Assembly (NCBI RefSeq): GCF_000422085.1
Contig: NC_021741.1
Span: forward strand, 2,666,001 to 2,730,000
Source of the DNA: Serratia liquefaciens ATCC 27592
GTDB taxonomy: Bacteria; Pseudomonadota; Gammaproteobacteria; Enterobacterales; Enterobacteriaceae
DNA length: 64,000 nucleotides
Direction of reading: 5' to 3'
Part shown: positions 35,354 to 47,205 of the stretch, one piece after another
How the letters are laid out: each line of letters begins with the position of its first letter
Position numbering within the stretch: position 1 is the first letter of the stretch
Notes under the pieces: generated by a model
Seen by the model: only the letters and a program-made list of their open reading frames with translations
The model's database searches: none
Told to the model about the DNA's origin: nothing
Program-made: the position numbers and the translations under genes

Positions 35354-35775
35354 TTCAACCCACCGGAATAGCGCAGCTCACTATGGGCTATTCCGGTGGC
35401 TTATTAATGAGGAACGTAGTCCGGCGGTATAGTTGATGCAGGCTGTACATCCTCAGAGGTGTAACCGTAACAATGTGTATAAAAATTGGTCTCAACCCGC
35501 AAAAAGGCGCTCAAAAGGCAGGGTTAAATGCTGCTTACTGAAAAATACGCTGCGCTACCCCGCATTTCTTGCGGATACGGAGAACCAAGCGCGTCGACCG
35601 TCCCTTGGCGTAACTAGCAAATAAATCGAAATATTTCAGCCAGCTACAGAACAATCGGCTGCAAGCCTGCTTAATATTCGCACAGAATGCCCCCGTTCTT
35701 ATTAATGCTACCCTTATCACCTGCCGGAAAAGATGTTAAAATTGACGCATATCAATTATTGAATGAGCGTAATCT
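35354..35775. promoter_or_regulatory. Space between ogt and fnr, with hairpin and FNR promoter
   Basis: A perfect 13-bp stem (CCACCGGAATAGC at 35360-35372, GCTATTCCGGTGG at 35387-35399) follows ogt. From 35430 to 35700 I see no supported gene; a 63-codon open frame at 35433-35624 has no ribosome site or recognisable content. At the end, TTGACGCATATCAA (35742-35755) matches the FNR consensus TTGAT-N4-ATCAA at 9 of 10 positions; a TTAAAA at 35736-35741 could be the -10, placing the transcript start inside the FNR site, as expected for autorepression. Confidence 0.65.
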
Positions 35776-36540
35776 ATGATCCCGGAAAAACGCGTGATTC
35801 GTCGTATCCAGTCTGGTGGTTGTGCGATCCATTGTCAGGATTGCAGTATCAGCCAGCTGTGTATTCCTTTTACTCTTAATGCGCACGAGTTGGACCAGCT
35901 CGACAACATTATCGAAAGGAAAAAGCCTATCCAGAAGGGCCAGACCCTGTTCAAGGCCGGCGATGAACTGAAATCGCTGTACGCTATCCGCTCCGGGACC
36001 ATCAAGAGTTATACCATTACCGAACAGGGTGACGAGCAAATCACCGGCTTCCATCTGGCGGGCGATCTGGTCGGTTTTGATGCTATCGGCGGTCTGAAGC
36101 ATCCAAGCTTCGCTCAGGCGTTGGAAACCTCGATGGTATGCGAAATCCCATTCGAAACGCTGGATGACCTGTCCGGTAAAATGCCTAATCTGCGCCAACA
36201 GATCATGCGTCTGATGAGCGGCGAGATTAAAGGTGACCAGGACATGATCCTGCTGTTGTCGAAAAAGAATGCCGAAGAGCGTCTGGCTGCATTCGTCTAC
36301 AACCTGTCGCGCCGCTTTGCGGAGCGGGGTTTCTCACCGCGCGAGTTCCGCCTGACCATGACCCGCGGCGATATCGGCAACTATCTCGGCCTGACGGTTG
36401 AAACCATCAGTCGCCTGCTGGGCCGCTTCCAGAAAAGCGAAATTCTCAGCGTTAAAGGCAAATACATCACCATCGAAAACGTCGATGCCCTGTCTGTGCT
36501 GGCCGGCACGCCACGCATTAACGTCACCGTAAACGCCTGA
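35776..36540 (+). CDS. fnr: FNR, oxygen-sensing transcription regulator
   Basis: A 254-residue CRP/FNR regulator nearly identical in pattern to E. coli FNR (250). The 4Fe-4S cluster ligands are Cys20, Cys23, Cys29 and the distant Cys in SMVCEIPF; the sensory barrel, dimer helix ([30 protein letters not shown]) and HTH recognition helix [12 protein letters not shown] are intact. It switches on anaerobic genes when oxygen is absent. The C-terminal tail after residue 240 differs from E. coli and is slightly longer. Confidence 0.97.
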   Translation: MIPEKRVIRRIQSGGCAIHCQDCSISQLCIPFTLNAHELDQLDNIIERKKPIQKGQTLFKAGDELKSLYAIRSGTIKSYTITEQGDEQITGFHLAGDLVGFDAIGGLKHPSFAQALETSMVCEIPFETLDDLSGKMPNLRQQIMRLMSGEIKGDQDMILLLSKKNAEERLAAFVYNLSRRFAERGFSPREFRLTMTRGDIGNYLGLTVETISRLLGRFQKSEILSVKGKYITIENVDALSVLAGTPRINVTVNA

Positions 36541-36667
36541 TCCCTATGCTGGGTTAATCATTCGACAGAATTATTGACCCAGCACACCTCTGCCGCTGTT
36601 CTGTTTTTCAATGTTGGGTTACTCTGTAAATTGACAGACTGTTGATTTTCAGCTGTAAGGAGGCCCT

Positions 36668-37630
36668 ATGGCGAAGTATCAGAATCTTCTGGTGGCTATT
36701 GACCCCAATCAGGACGACCAGCCGGCGCTGCGCCGGGCGGTATACCTGATAAAACGCAATGGCGGGCGCATTAAGGCCTTCCTGCCTATTTATGACTTCT
36801 CTTACGAGATGACGACCCTGCTCTCGCCGGACGAAAGAACGGCAATGCGGCAAGGCGTTATCAGTCAACGCGCCGCTTGGATCACCGAGCAATGTCGTTT
36901 TTATCTCGACGAAGGCGTGCCCATTGAAATCAAAGTGGTCTGGCATAACCGCCCTTATGAGGCGATTATTCAGGAAGTGATCGCCGGTAAGCACGATCTG
37001 CTGCTGAAAATGGCGCACCAACACGACCGTCTTGAATCCGTCATTTTCACCCCAACCGATTGGCATCTGTTACGCAAATGCCCGTGCCCGGTGTGGATGG
37101 TCAAAGATCAGCCCTGGCCTGAAGGCAGTAAAGCGGTGGTTGCGGTTAACCTGGCCAGTGAAGAACCCTATCACGATCCCTTGAACATCAAACTGGTGCA
37201 GGAGACCGTTGAGTTGGCGCATAACGTCAACCAAACGGAAGTGCATCTGGTCGGCGCTTACCCCGTCACCCCCATCAATATCGCCATTGAACTGCCTGAT
37301 TTTGACCCCAGCGTTTACAACGATGCCATCCGCGGACAGCATCTGATTGCCATGAAGGCGTTAAGACAGAAATTCGGCATTAACGAAGAATTCACCCATG
37401 TCGAAAAAGGCCTGCCGGAAGAGGTAATCCCCGACCTGGCTGAGCACCTGCAGGCGGGCGTCGTGGTATTGGGTACCTTGGGCCGTACCGGCATCTCGGC
37501 GGCGTTTATCGGCAATACCGCCGAACATGTGATCGACCATCTGAAATGTGACCTGCTGGTGATTAAGCCAGAAAACTTCAACTGTCCGATCGAAGTTGAC
37601 GAAGATGATGAGCACGACGACGAAGACTGA
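36668..37630 (+). CDS. uspE: Universal stress protein E
   Basis: A 320-residue tandem universal stress protein (two Usp domains, about 1-150 and 155-305). It starts [27 protein letters not shown] and ends with the [36 protein letters not shown]-like loop, then an acidic tail rich in Asp/Glu. Start ATG 36668 with AAGGAGGCCCT. Order fnr-uspE is as in E. coli. Linked in E. coli to DNA-damage resistance and cell aggregation. Confidence 0.95.
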   Translation: MAKYQNLLVAIDPNQDDQPALRRAVYLIKRNGGRIKAFLPIYDFSYEMTTLLSPDERTAMRQGVISQRAAWITEQCRFYLDEGVPIEIKVVWHNRPYEAIIQEVIAGKHDLLLKMAHQHDRLESVIFTPTDWHLLRKCPCPVWMVKDQPWPEGSKAVVAVNLASEEPYHDPLNIKLVQETVELAHNVNQTEVHLVGAYPVTPINIAIELPDFDPSVYNDAIRGQHLIAMKALRQKFGINEEFTHVEKGLPEEVIPDLAEHLQAGVVVLGTLGRTGISAAFIGNTAEHVIDHLKCDLLVIKPENFNCPIEVDEDDEHDDED

Positions 37631-37648
37631 TGTTTGACGCATAAAAAA

Positions 37649-37670
37649 ACGGGCCCAAGGGCCCGTTTTT
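37649..37670. terminator. Bidirectional terminator between uspE and pntB
   Basis: ACGGGCCC-AA-GGGCCCGT stem with a T-run on the + side (TTTTT) and an A-run before it (AAAAAAA, a T-run on the minus strand). It serves both convergent genes. Confidence 0.85.
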
Positions 37671-37683
37671 ATTTGCCTGCGCG

Positions 37684-39078
37684 TTACGCCTGTAACGCAC
37701 GCAGAATCGCTTCCACACTCTCTTTGGCATCACCAAACAGCATCTGGGTGTTCTCCTTGAAGAACAGCGGGTTCTGGACGCCGGCGTAACCGGTGTTCAT
37801 CGAACGCTTGAAGGCGATCACATTCTGCGCCTTCCACACTTCCAGTACCGGCATGCCGGCGATCGGGCTACGCGGATCTTCCAGCGCGGCAGGGTTCACC
37901 GTATCGTTAGCGCCAATCACCAGTACGGTGTCGGTATCAGGGAAATCTTCGTTGATTTCATCCATTTCCAACACCACGTCGTAAGGCACCTTGGCTTCAG
38001 CCAGCAGTACGTTCATGTGGCCAGGCAAACGCCCGGCAACCGGGTGAATACCGAAACGTACTTTAATGCCACGCGCGCGCAGTTTCTCGGTGATTTCCGC
38101 CACCGGATACTGCGCCTGAGCGACCGCCATGCCATAGCCTGGGGTGATGATCACCGAAGTTGAGTTTTTCAACTGCTCGGCAACTTCTTCCGCGGTCGTT
38201 TCGCGATACTCACCCATTTCTTCCGCATTACCGGTCGAAGAACCGTCGGTACCGAAGCCGCCGGCGATTACGCTGATAAACGACCGGTTCATCGCCTTAC
38301 ACATAATGTAAGACAGGATGGCACCCGAAGAGCCTACCAGTGCCCCGGTCACGATCAGCAGATCGTTGCTCAGCATGAAGCCCGCCGCTGCCGCTGCCCA
38401 GCCCGAATAGGAGTTGAGCATCGACACCACCACCGGCATATCTGCCCCGCCGATGGAAGCCACCAGATGCCAGCCAAACGCCAACGCGATAGCGGTCATC
38501 AGCACCAATGCCACTGCCTGCCAGCCCACGCTGTCGGCACGAACGAACACCACCAGCAGCAGGAAGGAGACGACCAGGGCCGCCAGATTCATTTTATGGC
38601 GATTTGGCAGCGCCAAAGGTTTGGACGAGATGATACCGCGCAGTTTACCAAAGGCGACAATCGAACCTGTGAAGGTCACCGCACCGATAAAGATACCGAG
38701 GAACACTTCGGTCAGATGGATATTTTCCATCACCGGCTCCATCGGCGCACCGTGATCCAGATAGCTGTTTAAGCCCACAAGTACCGCCGCCAGGCCGACA
38801 AAGCTGTGCAGTACCGCCACCAGCTCTGGCATTTCGGTCATTTCGACCTTCTTCGCCAGATAGACCCCAATAGAACCGCCGATAATCATCGCGATGATGA
38901 TCCAGCCCACGTTGCCGGAATCCGGCCCGAGAATGGTGGCGATCAGCGCAATCGCCATCCCTGCGATACCAAATAGATTGCCCCGCTTGGACGTTTCATG
39001 GCGCGATAAACCCGCCAGGCTGCAGATAAACAAAATAGCGGCAACAATGTATGCAGCTGTAACTAATCCTCCAGACAT
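37684..39078 (-). CDS. pntB: NAD(P) transhydrogenase subunit beta
   Basis: A 464-residue membrane subunit of the proton-translocating transhydrogenase (E. coli PntB 462). Nine or so helices occupy the first 270 residues, followed by the NADP(H)-binding domain with [28 protein letters not shown] and the late [14 protein letters not shown] and [16 protein letters not shown]. It couples H+ entry to reduction of NADP+ by NADH. Starts 10 bases after pntA with AAGGGGTAGCAC, same strand. Confidence 0.96.
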   Translation of the reverse strand: MSGGLVTAAYIVAAILFICSLAGLSRHETSKRGNLFGIAGMAIALIATILGPDSGNVGWIIIAMIIGGSIGVYLAKKVEMTEMPELVAVLHSFVGLAAVLVGLNSYLDHGAPMEPVMENIHLTEVFLGIFIGAVTFTGSIVAFGKLRGIISSKPLALPNRHKMNLAALVVSFLLLVVFVRADSVGWQAVALVLMTAIALAFGWHLVASIGGADMPVVVSMLNSYSGWAAAAAGFMLSNDLLIVTGALVGSSGAILSYIMCKAMNRSFISVIAGGFGTDGSSTGNAEEMGEYRETTAEEVAEQLKNSTSVIITPGYGMAVAQAQYPVAEITEKLRARGIKVRFGIHPVAGRLPGHMNVLLAEAKVPYDVVLEMDEINEDFPDTDTVLVIGANDTVNPAALEDPRSPIAGMPVLEVWKAQNVIAFKRSMNTGYAGVQNPLFFKENTQMLFGDAKESVEAILRALQA

Positions 39079-39088
39079 GTGCTACCCC

Positions 39089-41157
<2,069 letters not shown>

Positions 41158-42108
41158 ATGAAGCTGAAGAACACGATCATCGCGTCAGCCTTGTTATCAC
41201 TCACTGCGCTGTCCGCTCATGCGGCGCAAGAGTTAACTCCTGAAAAAGCAGCGGCGCTGAAGCCGTTTGATCGCATCACGATTACCGGCCGCTTTAATGC
41301 CATCAATGAAGCTGCTGATGCCATTTCCCGCCGTGCAGACAAGCTGGGTGCAGACGCTTTCTACATCCAGGACAGCAACAACAGCAACAACGGCGGCAAC
41401 TGGCGTGTCACCGCCGATCTTTACCACAAAGATGCGCCGGAAGTGAGCAAACAACCGAAATACCGCGTGATTAACGGCGTTACTGAGCTGCCGAAAGAAC
41501 AAGCCTTCCTGCTGGAGCCTTACGATACCGTAAGCGTCAGCGGTTTCTACCGCAGCCAGCCGGACATCAACGATGCCATCACCAAAGAAGCGAAAAAGAA
41601 AGGCGCAGCCTCCTTCTTTATCGTACGTCAGGTTGATGCCAACCAGGGCGGCAACCAGTTCATTACCGCCTACATCTATAAAGCCGATGCACCTAAACGT
41701 ACCGTTCAGAACCCGGATGCCATCCCGGCCGACTCTGAAGCCGGTAAGGCCGCTCTGGCTGCCGGTGGCGCTGCTGCTGCCAATGTGGAAATCCCTGGCG
41801 TAGCCTCTTCAGGCTCACCAAGCCGTGACGTAGGCCGTTTCTTCGAAACCCAGTCTTCAACCGGTAAGCGTTATACTGTCACGTTGCCTAACGGCACCAA
41901 GATTCAAGAAGTAAACAACGTGACCGCCGCGCAGATGGTGCCGTTTGACTCAGTGACCTTTACCGGCCACTTCAACAGCATGACCGACGTTTCTACCGAA
42001 GTGGCGAAACGCGCGGCTGAGAAAGGCGCCAAGTACTATCACGTAACCCGTCAGTGGCAGAACAAGAGCGGCGGCAACCTGACCGTCAGCGCTGACCTGT
42101 TCAAATAA
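41158..42108 (+). CDS. ydgH: YdgH, periplasmic three-repeat DUF1471 protein
   Basis: A 316-residue exported protein with a signal peptide (to about SAHA, residue 21) and three DUF1471/YhcN-like repeats (about 30-105, 110-180 and 240-316). Each repeat has an FDxITxxGxFNxxxDA pattern and a K/R-GAxxFxI strand followed by GGNxxxxxDLYK; see PFDRITITGRFNAINEAADA, PYDTVSVSGFYRSQPDINDA and PFDSVTFTGHFNSMTDVSTE. An Ala/Gly linker separates repeats two and three. E. coli YdgH is 314 residues and next to pntA as here. Envelope role, function not settled. Confidence 0.95.
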   Translation: MKLKNTIIASALLSLTALSAHAAQELTPEKAAALKPFDRITITGRFNAINEAADAISRRADKLGADAFYIQDSNNSNNGGNWRVTADLYHKDAPEVSKQPKYRVINGVTELPKEQAFLLEPYDTVSVSGFYRSQPDINDAITKEAKKKGAASFFIVRQVDANQGGNQFITAYIYKADAPKRTVQNPDAIPADSEAGKAALAAGGAAAANVEIPGVASSGSPSRDVGRFFETQSSTGKRYTVTLPNGTKIQEVNNVTAAQMVPFDSVTFTGHFNSMTDVSTEVAKRAAEKGAKYYHVTRQWQNKSGGNLTVSADLFK

Positions 42109-42130
42109 GTTTCACTTTGCGGTTTACCAT

Positions 42131-42160
42131 CGGGCAGCCATTGAGCTGCCCGTTTTTTTT
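42131..42160 (+). terminator. Rho-independent terminator of ydgH
   Basis: CGGGCAGC-CATTGA-GCTGCCCG followed by eight Ts. Confidence 0.9.
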
Positions 42161-42353
42161 GCCCCGCCTGTCGCCCGCCAGTTGAATAATTTTTTGCAAA
42201 AATCGCATATTCAATCATTGCATCCGCAGAGATCCATCCGTAGAATTTGCGCGAATTTTTAGGGCTATTGTCTATTTGTTCAGTAATTACCATTACGTTG
42301 TTACTGCCGAGCAGTTCCCTCCCAGTTGTTTATTCTGTGTTCAGGATCCGTCA

Positions 42354-43745
42354 TTGGAAAAGAAACTAGGTCTTACCGCGTTAACCGCATTGGTGCTCAG
42401 CTCAATGCTGGGCGCTGGGGTTTTCAGCCTGCCGCAAAACATGGCGCAAGTCGCCAGTCCGGCCGCCTTGCTATTGGGTTGGGCGATTACCGGTGTCGGC
42501 ATCCTGTTTCTGGCTTTTGCCATGCTGTTGCTCACACGCCTGAGGCCCGATCTGGACGGCGGTATTTTCACCTACGCGAAAGAAGGCTTCGGCGAACTGG
42601 TGGGTTTCTGCTCCGCCTGGGGGTATTGGCTGTGCGCCGTTATCGCCAATGTTTCTTACCTGGTGATCGTGTTTGCCGCGCTAAGTTTGTTCACCGATCG
42701 CGGCGGCGATGTCATTTTAGGTGACGGCAATACCTGGCAGGCGCTGCTGGCTGAGTCGCTGCTGCTGTGGATTGTGCATGCGCTGGTACTGCGCGGCGTG
42801 CAAACCGCGGCCAGCATTAATTTGGTCGCCACCCTGGCCAAACTGTTGCCGCTAGGGATGTTTGCCGTCTTGGCGGCGGTTGCCTTCAAAATGGACGTAT
42901 TCACGCTGGATTTCCACGGCGTCGCGCTTGGCAAACCGGTGTGGGAACAGGTTAAAAATACCATGCTGATCACCCTGTGGGTGTTTATCGGTGTGGAAGG
43001 CGCAGTGGTGGTTTCGGCCCGTGCACGCCATAAAAAAGATGTGGGCCGCGCCACTATGCTGGCCGTGGTTTCCGCACTGGCGGTTTATCTACTGGTAACG
43101 CTGCTCTCATTGGGCGTGGTACCGCGCAGCGAATTGGCGGAGATGCGCAATCCGTCGATGGCAGTGTTGATGGTCGATCTTATTGGGCCATGGGGTGATG
43201 TGATTATCGCCGCCGGACTGATCGTCTCGGTCTGCGGCGCTTACCTGAGCTGGACGATCATGGCTGCCGAAGTGCCGCTGCTGGCGGCGCAACACGGCGC
43301 GTTTCCCAAAATATTCAGCAAGCAGAACAAGAACCACGCGCCTTCGGCTTCGCTGTGGCTGACCAACCTCGCGGTACAGTTCGCTCTGGTGCTGATCTGG
43401 CTGACCGGCAGCAACTACAACTCGTTGCTGACTATCGCTTCGGAAATGATCCTGGTGCCCTATTTCCTGGTCGGCGCCTTCCTGTTTAAGGTGGCGATCC
43501 GTCGTCAGGACAAGCGGCTGATGTTTGCTGCGACGGGCGCTTGCCTGTATGGCATTTGGCTGCTCTATGCGTCAGGCTTGATGCATCTGCTGATGTCGGT
43601 GCTGCTGTATGCGCCTGGGCTGTTGGTGTTTATCTATGCAAGGCGCGGACATGGTGATGTCAAATTGCTGAATCAGCTGGAGAAAGGCAGTATTTTTCTG
43701 TTGCTGGTGGCCACGGTACCGGCCGGCTGGTTTATGTTGCAGTAG
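42354..43745 (+). CDS. ydgI: YdgI-like arginine/ornithine-type APC antiporter, TTG start
   Basis: A 463-residue APC-family transporter of the basic amino acid antiporter group, with about 12 membrane helices. MEKKLGLTALTALVLSSMLGAGVFSLPQNMAQVASPAALLLGWAITG is almost the same as E. coli YdgI. The matching start codon is TTG at 42354, preceded by CAGGATCCGTCA; the frame is open upstream to 42276 but that would add 26 residues that YdgI does not have. Later motifs include NTMLITLWVFIGVEGAVVVSARAR and VSVCGAYLSWTIMAAEVP. Substrate (arginine/ornithine) is by family only. Confidence 0.92.
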   Translation: MEKKLGLTALTALVLSSMLGAGVFSLPQNMAQVASPAALLLGWAITGVGILFLAFAMLLLTRLRPDLDGGIFTYAKEGFGELVGFCSAWGYWLCAVIANVSYLVIVFAALSLFTDRGGDVILGDGNTWQALLAESLLLWIVHALVLRGVQTAASINLVATLAKLLPLGMFAVLAAVAFKMDVFTLDFHGVALGKPVWEQVKNTMLITLWVFIGVEGAVVVSARARHKKDVGRATMLAVVSALAVYLLVTLLSLGVVPRSELAEMRNPSMAVLMVDLIGPWGDVIIAAGLIVSVCGAYLSWTIMAAEVPLLAAQHGAFPKIFSKQNKNHAPSASLWLTNLAVQFALVLIWLTGSNYNSLLTIASEMILVPYFLVGAFLFKVAIRRQDKRLMFAATGACLYGIWLLYASGLMHLLMSVLLYAPGLLVFIYARRGHGDVKLLNQLEKGSIFLLLVATVPAGWFMLQ

Positions 43746-43773
43746 TGAAAAACGGCCGGGTGGAAACACCCGG

Positions 43774-44190
43774 TCAGTTAGATTGGGACAGACCCAGACT
43801 GATGCTCATGCGTTCACCCACCTGAGAGATAATCACTCCCTCAACGCACTCTTGTTGGATGGCTGCCAACTGCTGCTTATCGAGCGCATACGGTAGTTTA
43901 ATGTCGAACACTGCCAGCCCCTGCTGCTGCGCCAGATCGATCAGACGCACAATGTTGGTTTCGTCGCTGACCTGGGTGGAAACCACCTGCAGCGCCAACG
44001 CCTTCAACTGCTCTTTCCGCGTTTGTGATGCGGAAGCCTGCGATTTCAATACCATGCCAAAAAACGGCATCACACCATAGATTGCATCTACAAAGCGCCA
44101 GTGCTTCTTGCACGATGCGGACAGAAAATCCATGTAATCAAAACAGATTTTCTCACTGCGGGCGACGGGTGCAAGGTGACTACTGTTCAT
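43774..44190 (-). CDS. Uncharacterised 138-residue protein
   Basis: I do not recognise this protein. It is 138 residues, soluble, with Cys-containing N-terminus (KICFDYMDFLSASCKKHWRF) and a C-terminal part that reads like a small alpha/beta domain (VVSTQVSDETNIVRLIDLAQQQGLAVFDIKLPYALDKQQLAAIQQECVEGVIISQVGERMSISLG). Start ATG 44190 has GAGAGGAAGGG upstream, so it is probably translated. It lies between ydgI (convergent) and folM (divergent), a place where E. coli has no such gene. It may be a genus-level addition. Confidence 0.7.
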   Translation of the reverse strand: MNSSHLAPVARSEKICFDYMDFLSASCKKHWRFVDAIYGVMPFFGMVLKSQASASQTRKEQLKALALQVVSTQVSDETNIVRLIDLAQQQGLAVFDIKLPYALDKQQLAAIQQECVEGVIISQVGERMSISLGLSQSN

Positions 44191-44316
44191 CCCTTCCTCT
44201 CATTGCCAGTGTATTACATCCTGAAATGGATAATCGATGCGAAGCTTTAACGAATTTCCGCCGTATAATGGCATAATTCCCCTATTGTTTGCCAGTCTGT
44301 CCAGGAGCTTTAATCA

Positions 44317-45039
44317 ATGGAACTTCACAACTCTGCACCGGTCCTGATCACCGGCGGCGCACGTCGGATTGGACTGGCCCTGGCCAGGTCATTCTTACAG
44401 CGCGATATCCCGGTGATCATTGCCTATCGCAGCACTTATCCGGCGCTGAGCGAGCTGAAAAGACTGGGCGCTACCTGTATTCAAGGGGATTTTTCCACCC
44501 ATGAGGGCATTTACAGTTTTGCCGAACAGGTGCGCCAAACAGCCCCAAAACTGCGCGCGGTGATCCACAACGCCAGCGCCTGGCTGGCCGAATCCCCAGA
44601 GGTGCCACCGGAGCAGGTGATGGCGGCGATGCTGCAAATTCACGTTTATACCCCCTACCTGCTGAATCAGCTGCTTGAGCCCTGCCTGCTGGGTCAGGGT
44701 CAAGCCGGGGCTGATATCATTCACCTGACAGATTATGTGGTGGAAAAAGGCAGCGACAAACACATTGCCTATGCCGCCAGTAAAGCCGCCCTGGACAATA
44801 TGACCCGCTCGTTTGCCCGCAAGCTGGCACCGGAGGTCAAGGTCAACGCCATCGCGCCTGCGCTGATTATCTTTAACCCGGGCGACGACGAGCATTATCG
44901 TCAGCAGGCGTTGGCAAAATCGCTGATGAAAATCGCCCCCGGCGAAAGTGAAGTGGTCAACCTGGTGAACTACTTGCTGGACAGTCGTTACGTCACCGGC
45001 CGAACCCATGGCGTGGATGGCGGAAGACCCCTGCGTTAG
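44317..45039 (+). CDS. folM: Dihydromonapterin reductase (FolM)
   Basis: A 240-residue short-chain dehydrogenase that reduces dihydromonapterin (and dihydrofolate) with NADPH. Seen: VLITGGARRIGLALARSFLQRD (cofactor site), HNASAWLAESPEVPPEQV, and the catalytic YAASKAALDNMTRSFARKLAPEVKVNAIAPALI with Tyr-x3-Lys. GRTHGVDGGRPLR at the end matches E. coli FolM (YdgB). Start ATG 44317 with CAGGAGCTTTAATCA. Confidence 0.95.
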   Translation: MELHNSAPVLITGGARRIGLALARSFLQRDIPVIIAYRSTYPALSELKRLGATCIQGDFSTHEGIYSFAEQVRQTAPKLRAVIHNASAWLAESPEVPPEQVMAAMLQIHVYTPYLLNQLLEPCLLGQGQAGADIIHLTDYVVEKGSDKHIAYAASKAALDNMTRSFARKLAPEVKVNAIAPALIIFNPGDDEHYRQQALAKSLMKIAPGESEVVNLVNYLLDSRYVTGRTHGVDGGRPLR

Positions 45040-45112
45040 CGCATGATCTGCATGGCTTATCGCGGTGCCCCGCGCTATGCTGAATTTCGTTATTCTGATA
45101 AAACCGCTGAAT

Positions 45113-45838
45113 ATGCATAAAATTGTTTTTGTTGAAGACGATCCGGAAGTCGGCAAACTGATTGCCGCCTATCTGGGCAAGCACGATATTGAGGTTCTGA
45201 TCGAGCCGCGTGGCGACAGCGCACAGGCTCGCATCGAGCTGGAGCAACCGGATCTGGTGCTGCTCGACATTATGTTGCCCGGCAAGGACGGTATGACGCT
45301 GTGCCGCGATCTGCGTCCGACCTTCGCAGGCCCGATCGTGCTGCTGACCTCGCTGGACAGCGACATGAACCATATCCTTTCGCTGGAAATGGGTGCCAAC
45401 GATTACATCCTGAAAACCACGCCCCCGGCGGTGTTGTTGGCGCGGCTACGCCTGCATCTGCGTCAGCATGGCCATCAGCCAAAGGAAGAATCGACCCAAC
45501 CAATCACCCAGCACAACGCCTTGCACTTTGGCTTGTTGTGCATCGACCCGGTCAACCGCCAGGTCACGCTGGGCGAAGAGATCATCACCCTTTCCACCTC
45601 GGATTTCGATCTGCTGTGGGAGCTGGCCACTCATGCCGGTCAAATCATGGATCGTGAAGCCCTACTGCAAAACCTGCGCGGCGTGAGCTATGACGGCCTT
45701 GACCGCAGTATCGACGTCGCGATTTCCCGCCTGCGTCGCAAGTTGTACGACAACGCACTGGAGCCTTTTCGCGTCAAAACCGTGCGCAATAAAGGTTACC
45801 TGTTCGCCCCGAACGCCTGGGAGTTCGTGCAGCAATGA
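45113..45838 (+). CDS. rstA: Response regulator RstA
   Basis: A 241-residue OmpR-type response regulator. The receiver (1-120) has the acidic pair in VFVEDDPEVG, the phosphoacceptor Asp in LVLLDIMLPGKDG and the conserved Thr/Ser and Lys (LLTSLDSD, LKTTPP); the winged-helix domain (about 140-238) ends with VKTVRNKGYLFAPNAWE as in E. coli RstA. The frame runs back to 45065, but ATG 45113 gives the known N-terminus MHKIVFVEDD. Its ATGA overlap with rstB shows a coupled operon. Known targets include asr, which lies 3.9 kb downstream. Confidence 0.95.
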   Translation: MHKIVFVEDDPEVGKLIAAYLGKHDIEVLIEPRGDSAQARIELEQPDLVLLDIMLPGKDGMTLCRDLRPTFAGPIVLLTSLDSDMNHILSLEMGANDYILKTTPPAVLLARLRLHLRQHGHQPKEESTQPITQHNALHFGLLCIDPVNRQVTLGEEIITLSTSDFDLLWELATHAGQIMDREALLQNLRGVSYDGLDRSIDVAISRLRRKLYDNALEPFRVKTVRNKGYLFAPNAWEFVQQ

Positions 45839-47139
45839 GAAAGCTCTTTGTGCAGTTTTTCCTGCTGCTTTTCGTTTGCTTCCTGGTGATGGCGATGCTG
45901 GTTGGCCTGGTGTACAAAGTCACCGCTGAACGCGCCGGCCGCCAGTCGATGGACGACCTGATGAAAAGTTCGCTGTACCTGATGCGCAGCGAACTGCGGG
46001 AAATCCCGCTGAAAGACTGGAACAAGACCATCGCCACGCTGGATTTGAACCTGTCGTTCAAGCTGCACATTGAACCGCTGGGTAAACAGGATCTGAGTGA
46101 AGACCTGAAAAAGCGCCTACGCCTTGGCGAAATTATCGCGCTCGACGATCAATACACCTTTATGCAGCGCATTCCCCGTAGCCACTATGTGTTGGTGGTG
46201 GGCCCGATCCCTTATCTGTTCTATCTGCATCAAATGCGGCTGCTGGATTTGGCGCTGCTGGTGTTTATCGGCATGTCGCTGGCGCTGCCGGTGTTTCTGT
46301 GGATGCGCCCGCACTGGCAGGATTTGCTGAAGTTGGAAAATGCGGCACAGCGCCTGGGGGCCGGGCACCTGGATGAACGTACCCATTTCGATCCTACCTC
46401 CAGTCTGAACCGGCTTGGGGTGGCCTTTAACCAGATGGCGGATAACGTCAATACGCTGATCGCCAGCAAGAAGCAGCTCATCGACGGCATCGCCCACGAG
46501 CTGCGTACGCCACTGGTACGGCTGCGTTATCGGCTGGCGATGAGCGATAATCTGTCCGATAGCGAGCAACAGGCATTGAATCGCGATATCGGCCAGTTGG
46601 AGTCACTTATCGATGAACTGCTTACCTACGCGCGGTTGGATCGTCCCCAGGTGGCGCTCAATATAGAGCCGCTCGACTTGCCCAAATGGTTGGAAGACAA
46701 GGCGGATGACCTGCGGCTGATCCACCCGGAACGAGAAATTCAACTGGATATCCCCCACGTCGGCGATTTTGGCGGCGTTGATTTGCGTCTGATGGAGCGG
46801 GTGCTGGATAACCTGGTAAACAACGCATTGCGTTACTCCGAACAGCGCCTGCGTATCGGCCTGTGGTTTGACGGCGACAATGCCTGCTTACAGGTAGAAG
46901 ACGATGGCCCGGGAATTCCGCCGGAAGAGCGTGAACGGGTATTCGAACCCTTTGTCCGCCTTGATCCGAGCCGCGATCGTGCCACCGGCGGTTGCGGCCT
47001 GGGCCTGGCCATTGTGCATTCGATTGCCGTGGCCTATCAGGGCCAGGTTTATGTAGACGCCAGTTCGCTCGGCGGTGCCAGCTTCCGTTTCTGTTGGCCA
47101 ATAAAGCCCACTTTCGATTTAAAAGCAGACCCGGTGTAA
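45835..47139 (+). CDS. rstB: Sensor histidine kinase RstB
   Basis: A 434-residue membrane histidine kinase (E. coli RstB 433). Helix 1 is at residues 3-25, a periplasmic domain follows (to about 135), helix 2 at about 137-157, then HAMP, the H-box IDGIAHELRTPLVRLRYRL with the phosphorylated His, and the ATPase boxes NLVNNALRY (N), DDGPGIPPEER (G1) and TGGCGLGLAIVHSIA (G2). Start ATG overlaps the rstA stop. Signal unknown; RstB is linked to PhoPQ and low pH in relatives. Confidence 0.96.
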   Translation: MRKLFVQFFLLLFVCFLVMAMLVGLVYKVTAERAGRQSMDDLMKSSLYLMRSELREIPLKDWNKTIATLDLNLSFKLHIEPLGKQDLSEDLKKRLRLGEIIALDDQYTFMQRIPRSHYVLVVGPIPYLFYLHQMRLLDLALLVFIGMSLALPVFLWMRPHWQDLLKLENAAQRLGAGHLDERTHFDPTSSLNRLGVAFNQMADNVNTLIASKKQLIDGIAHELRTPLVRLRYRLAMSDNLSDSEQQALNRDIGQLESLIDELLTYARLDRPQVALNIEPLDLPKWLEDKADDLRLIHPEREIQLDIPHVGDFGGVDLRLMERVLDNLVNNALRYSEQRLRIGLWFDGDNACLQVEDDGPGIPPEERERVFEPFVRLDPSRDRATGGCGLGLAIVHSIAVAYQGQVYVDASSLGGASFRFCWPIKPTFDLKADPV

Positions 47140-47205
47140 CCCTGTTCACGCGCAGCATGACTACGCGAAAGAGTGATCCGGATTAAAATAATATGGAGCT
47201 AAACG

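Noticed and set aside
35433..35624. A 63-codon frame between ogt and fnr
   Set aside because: No ribosome site and no protein-like composition.
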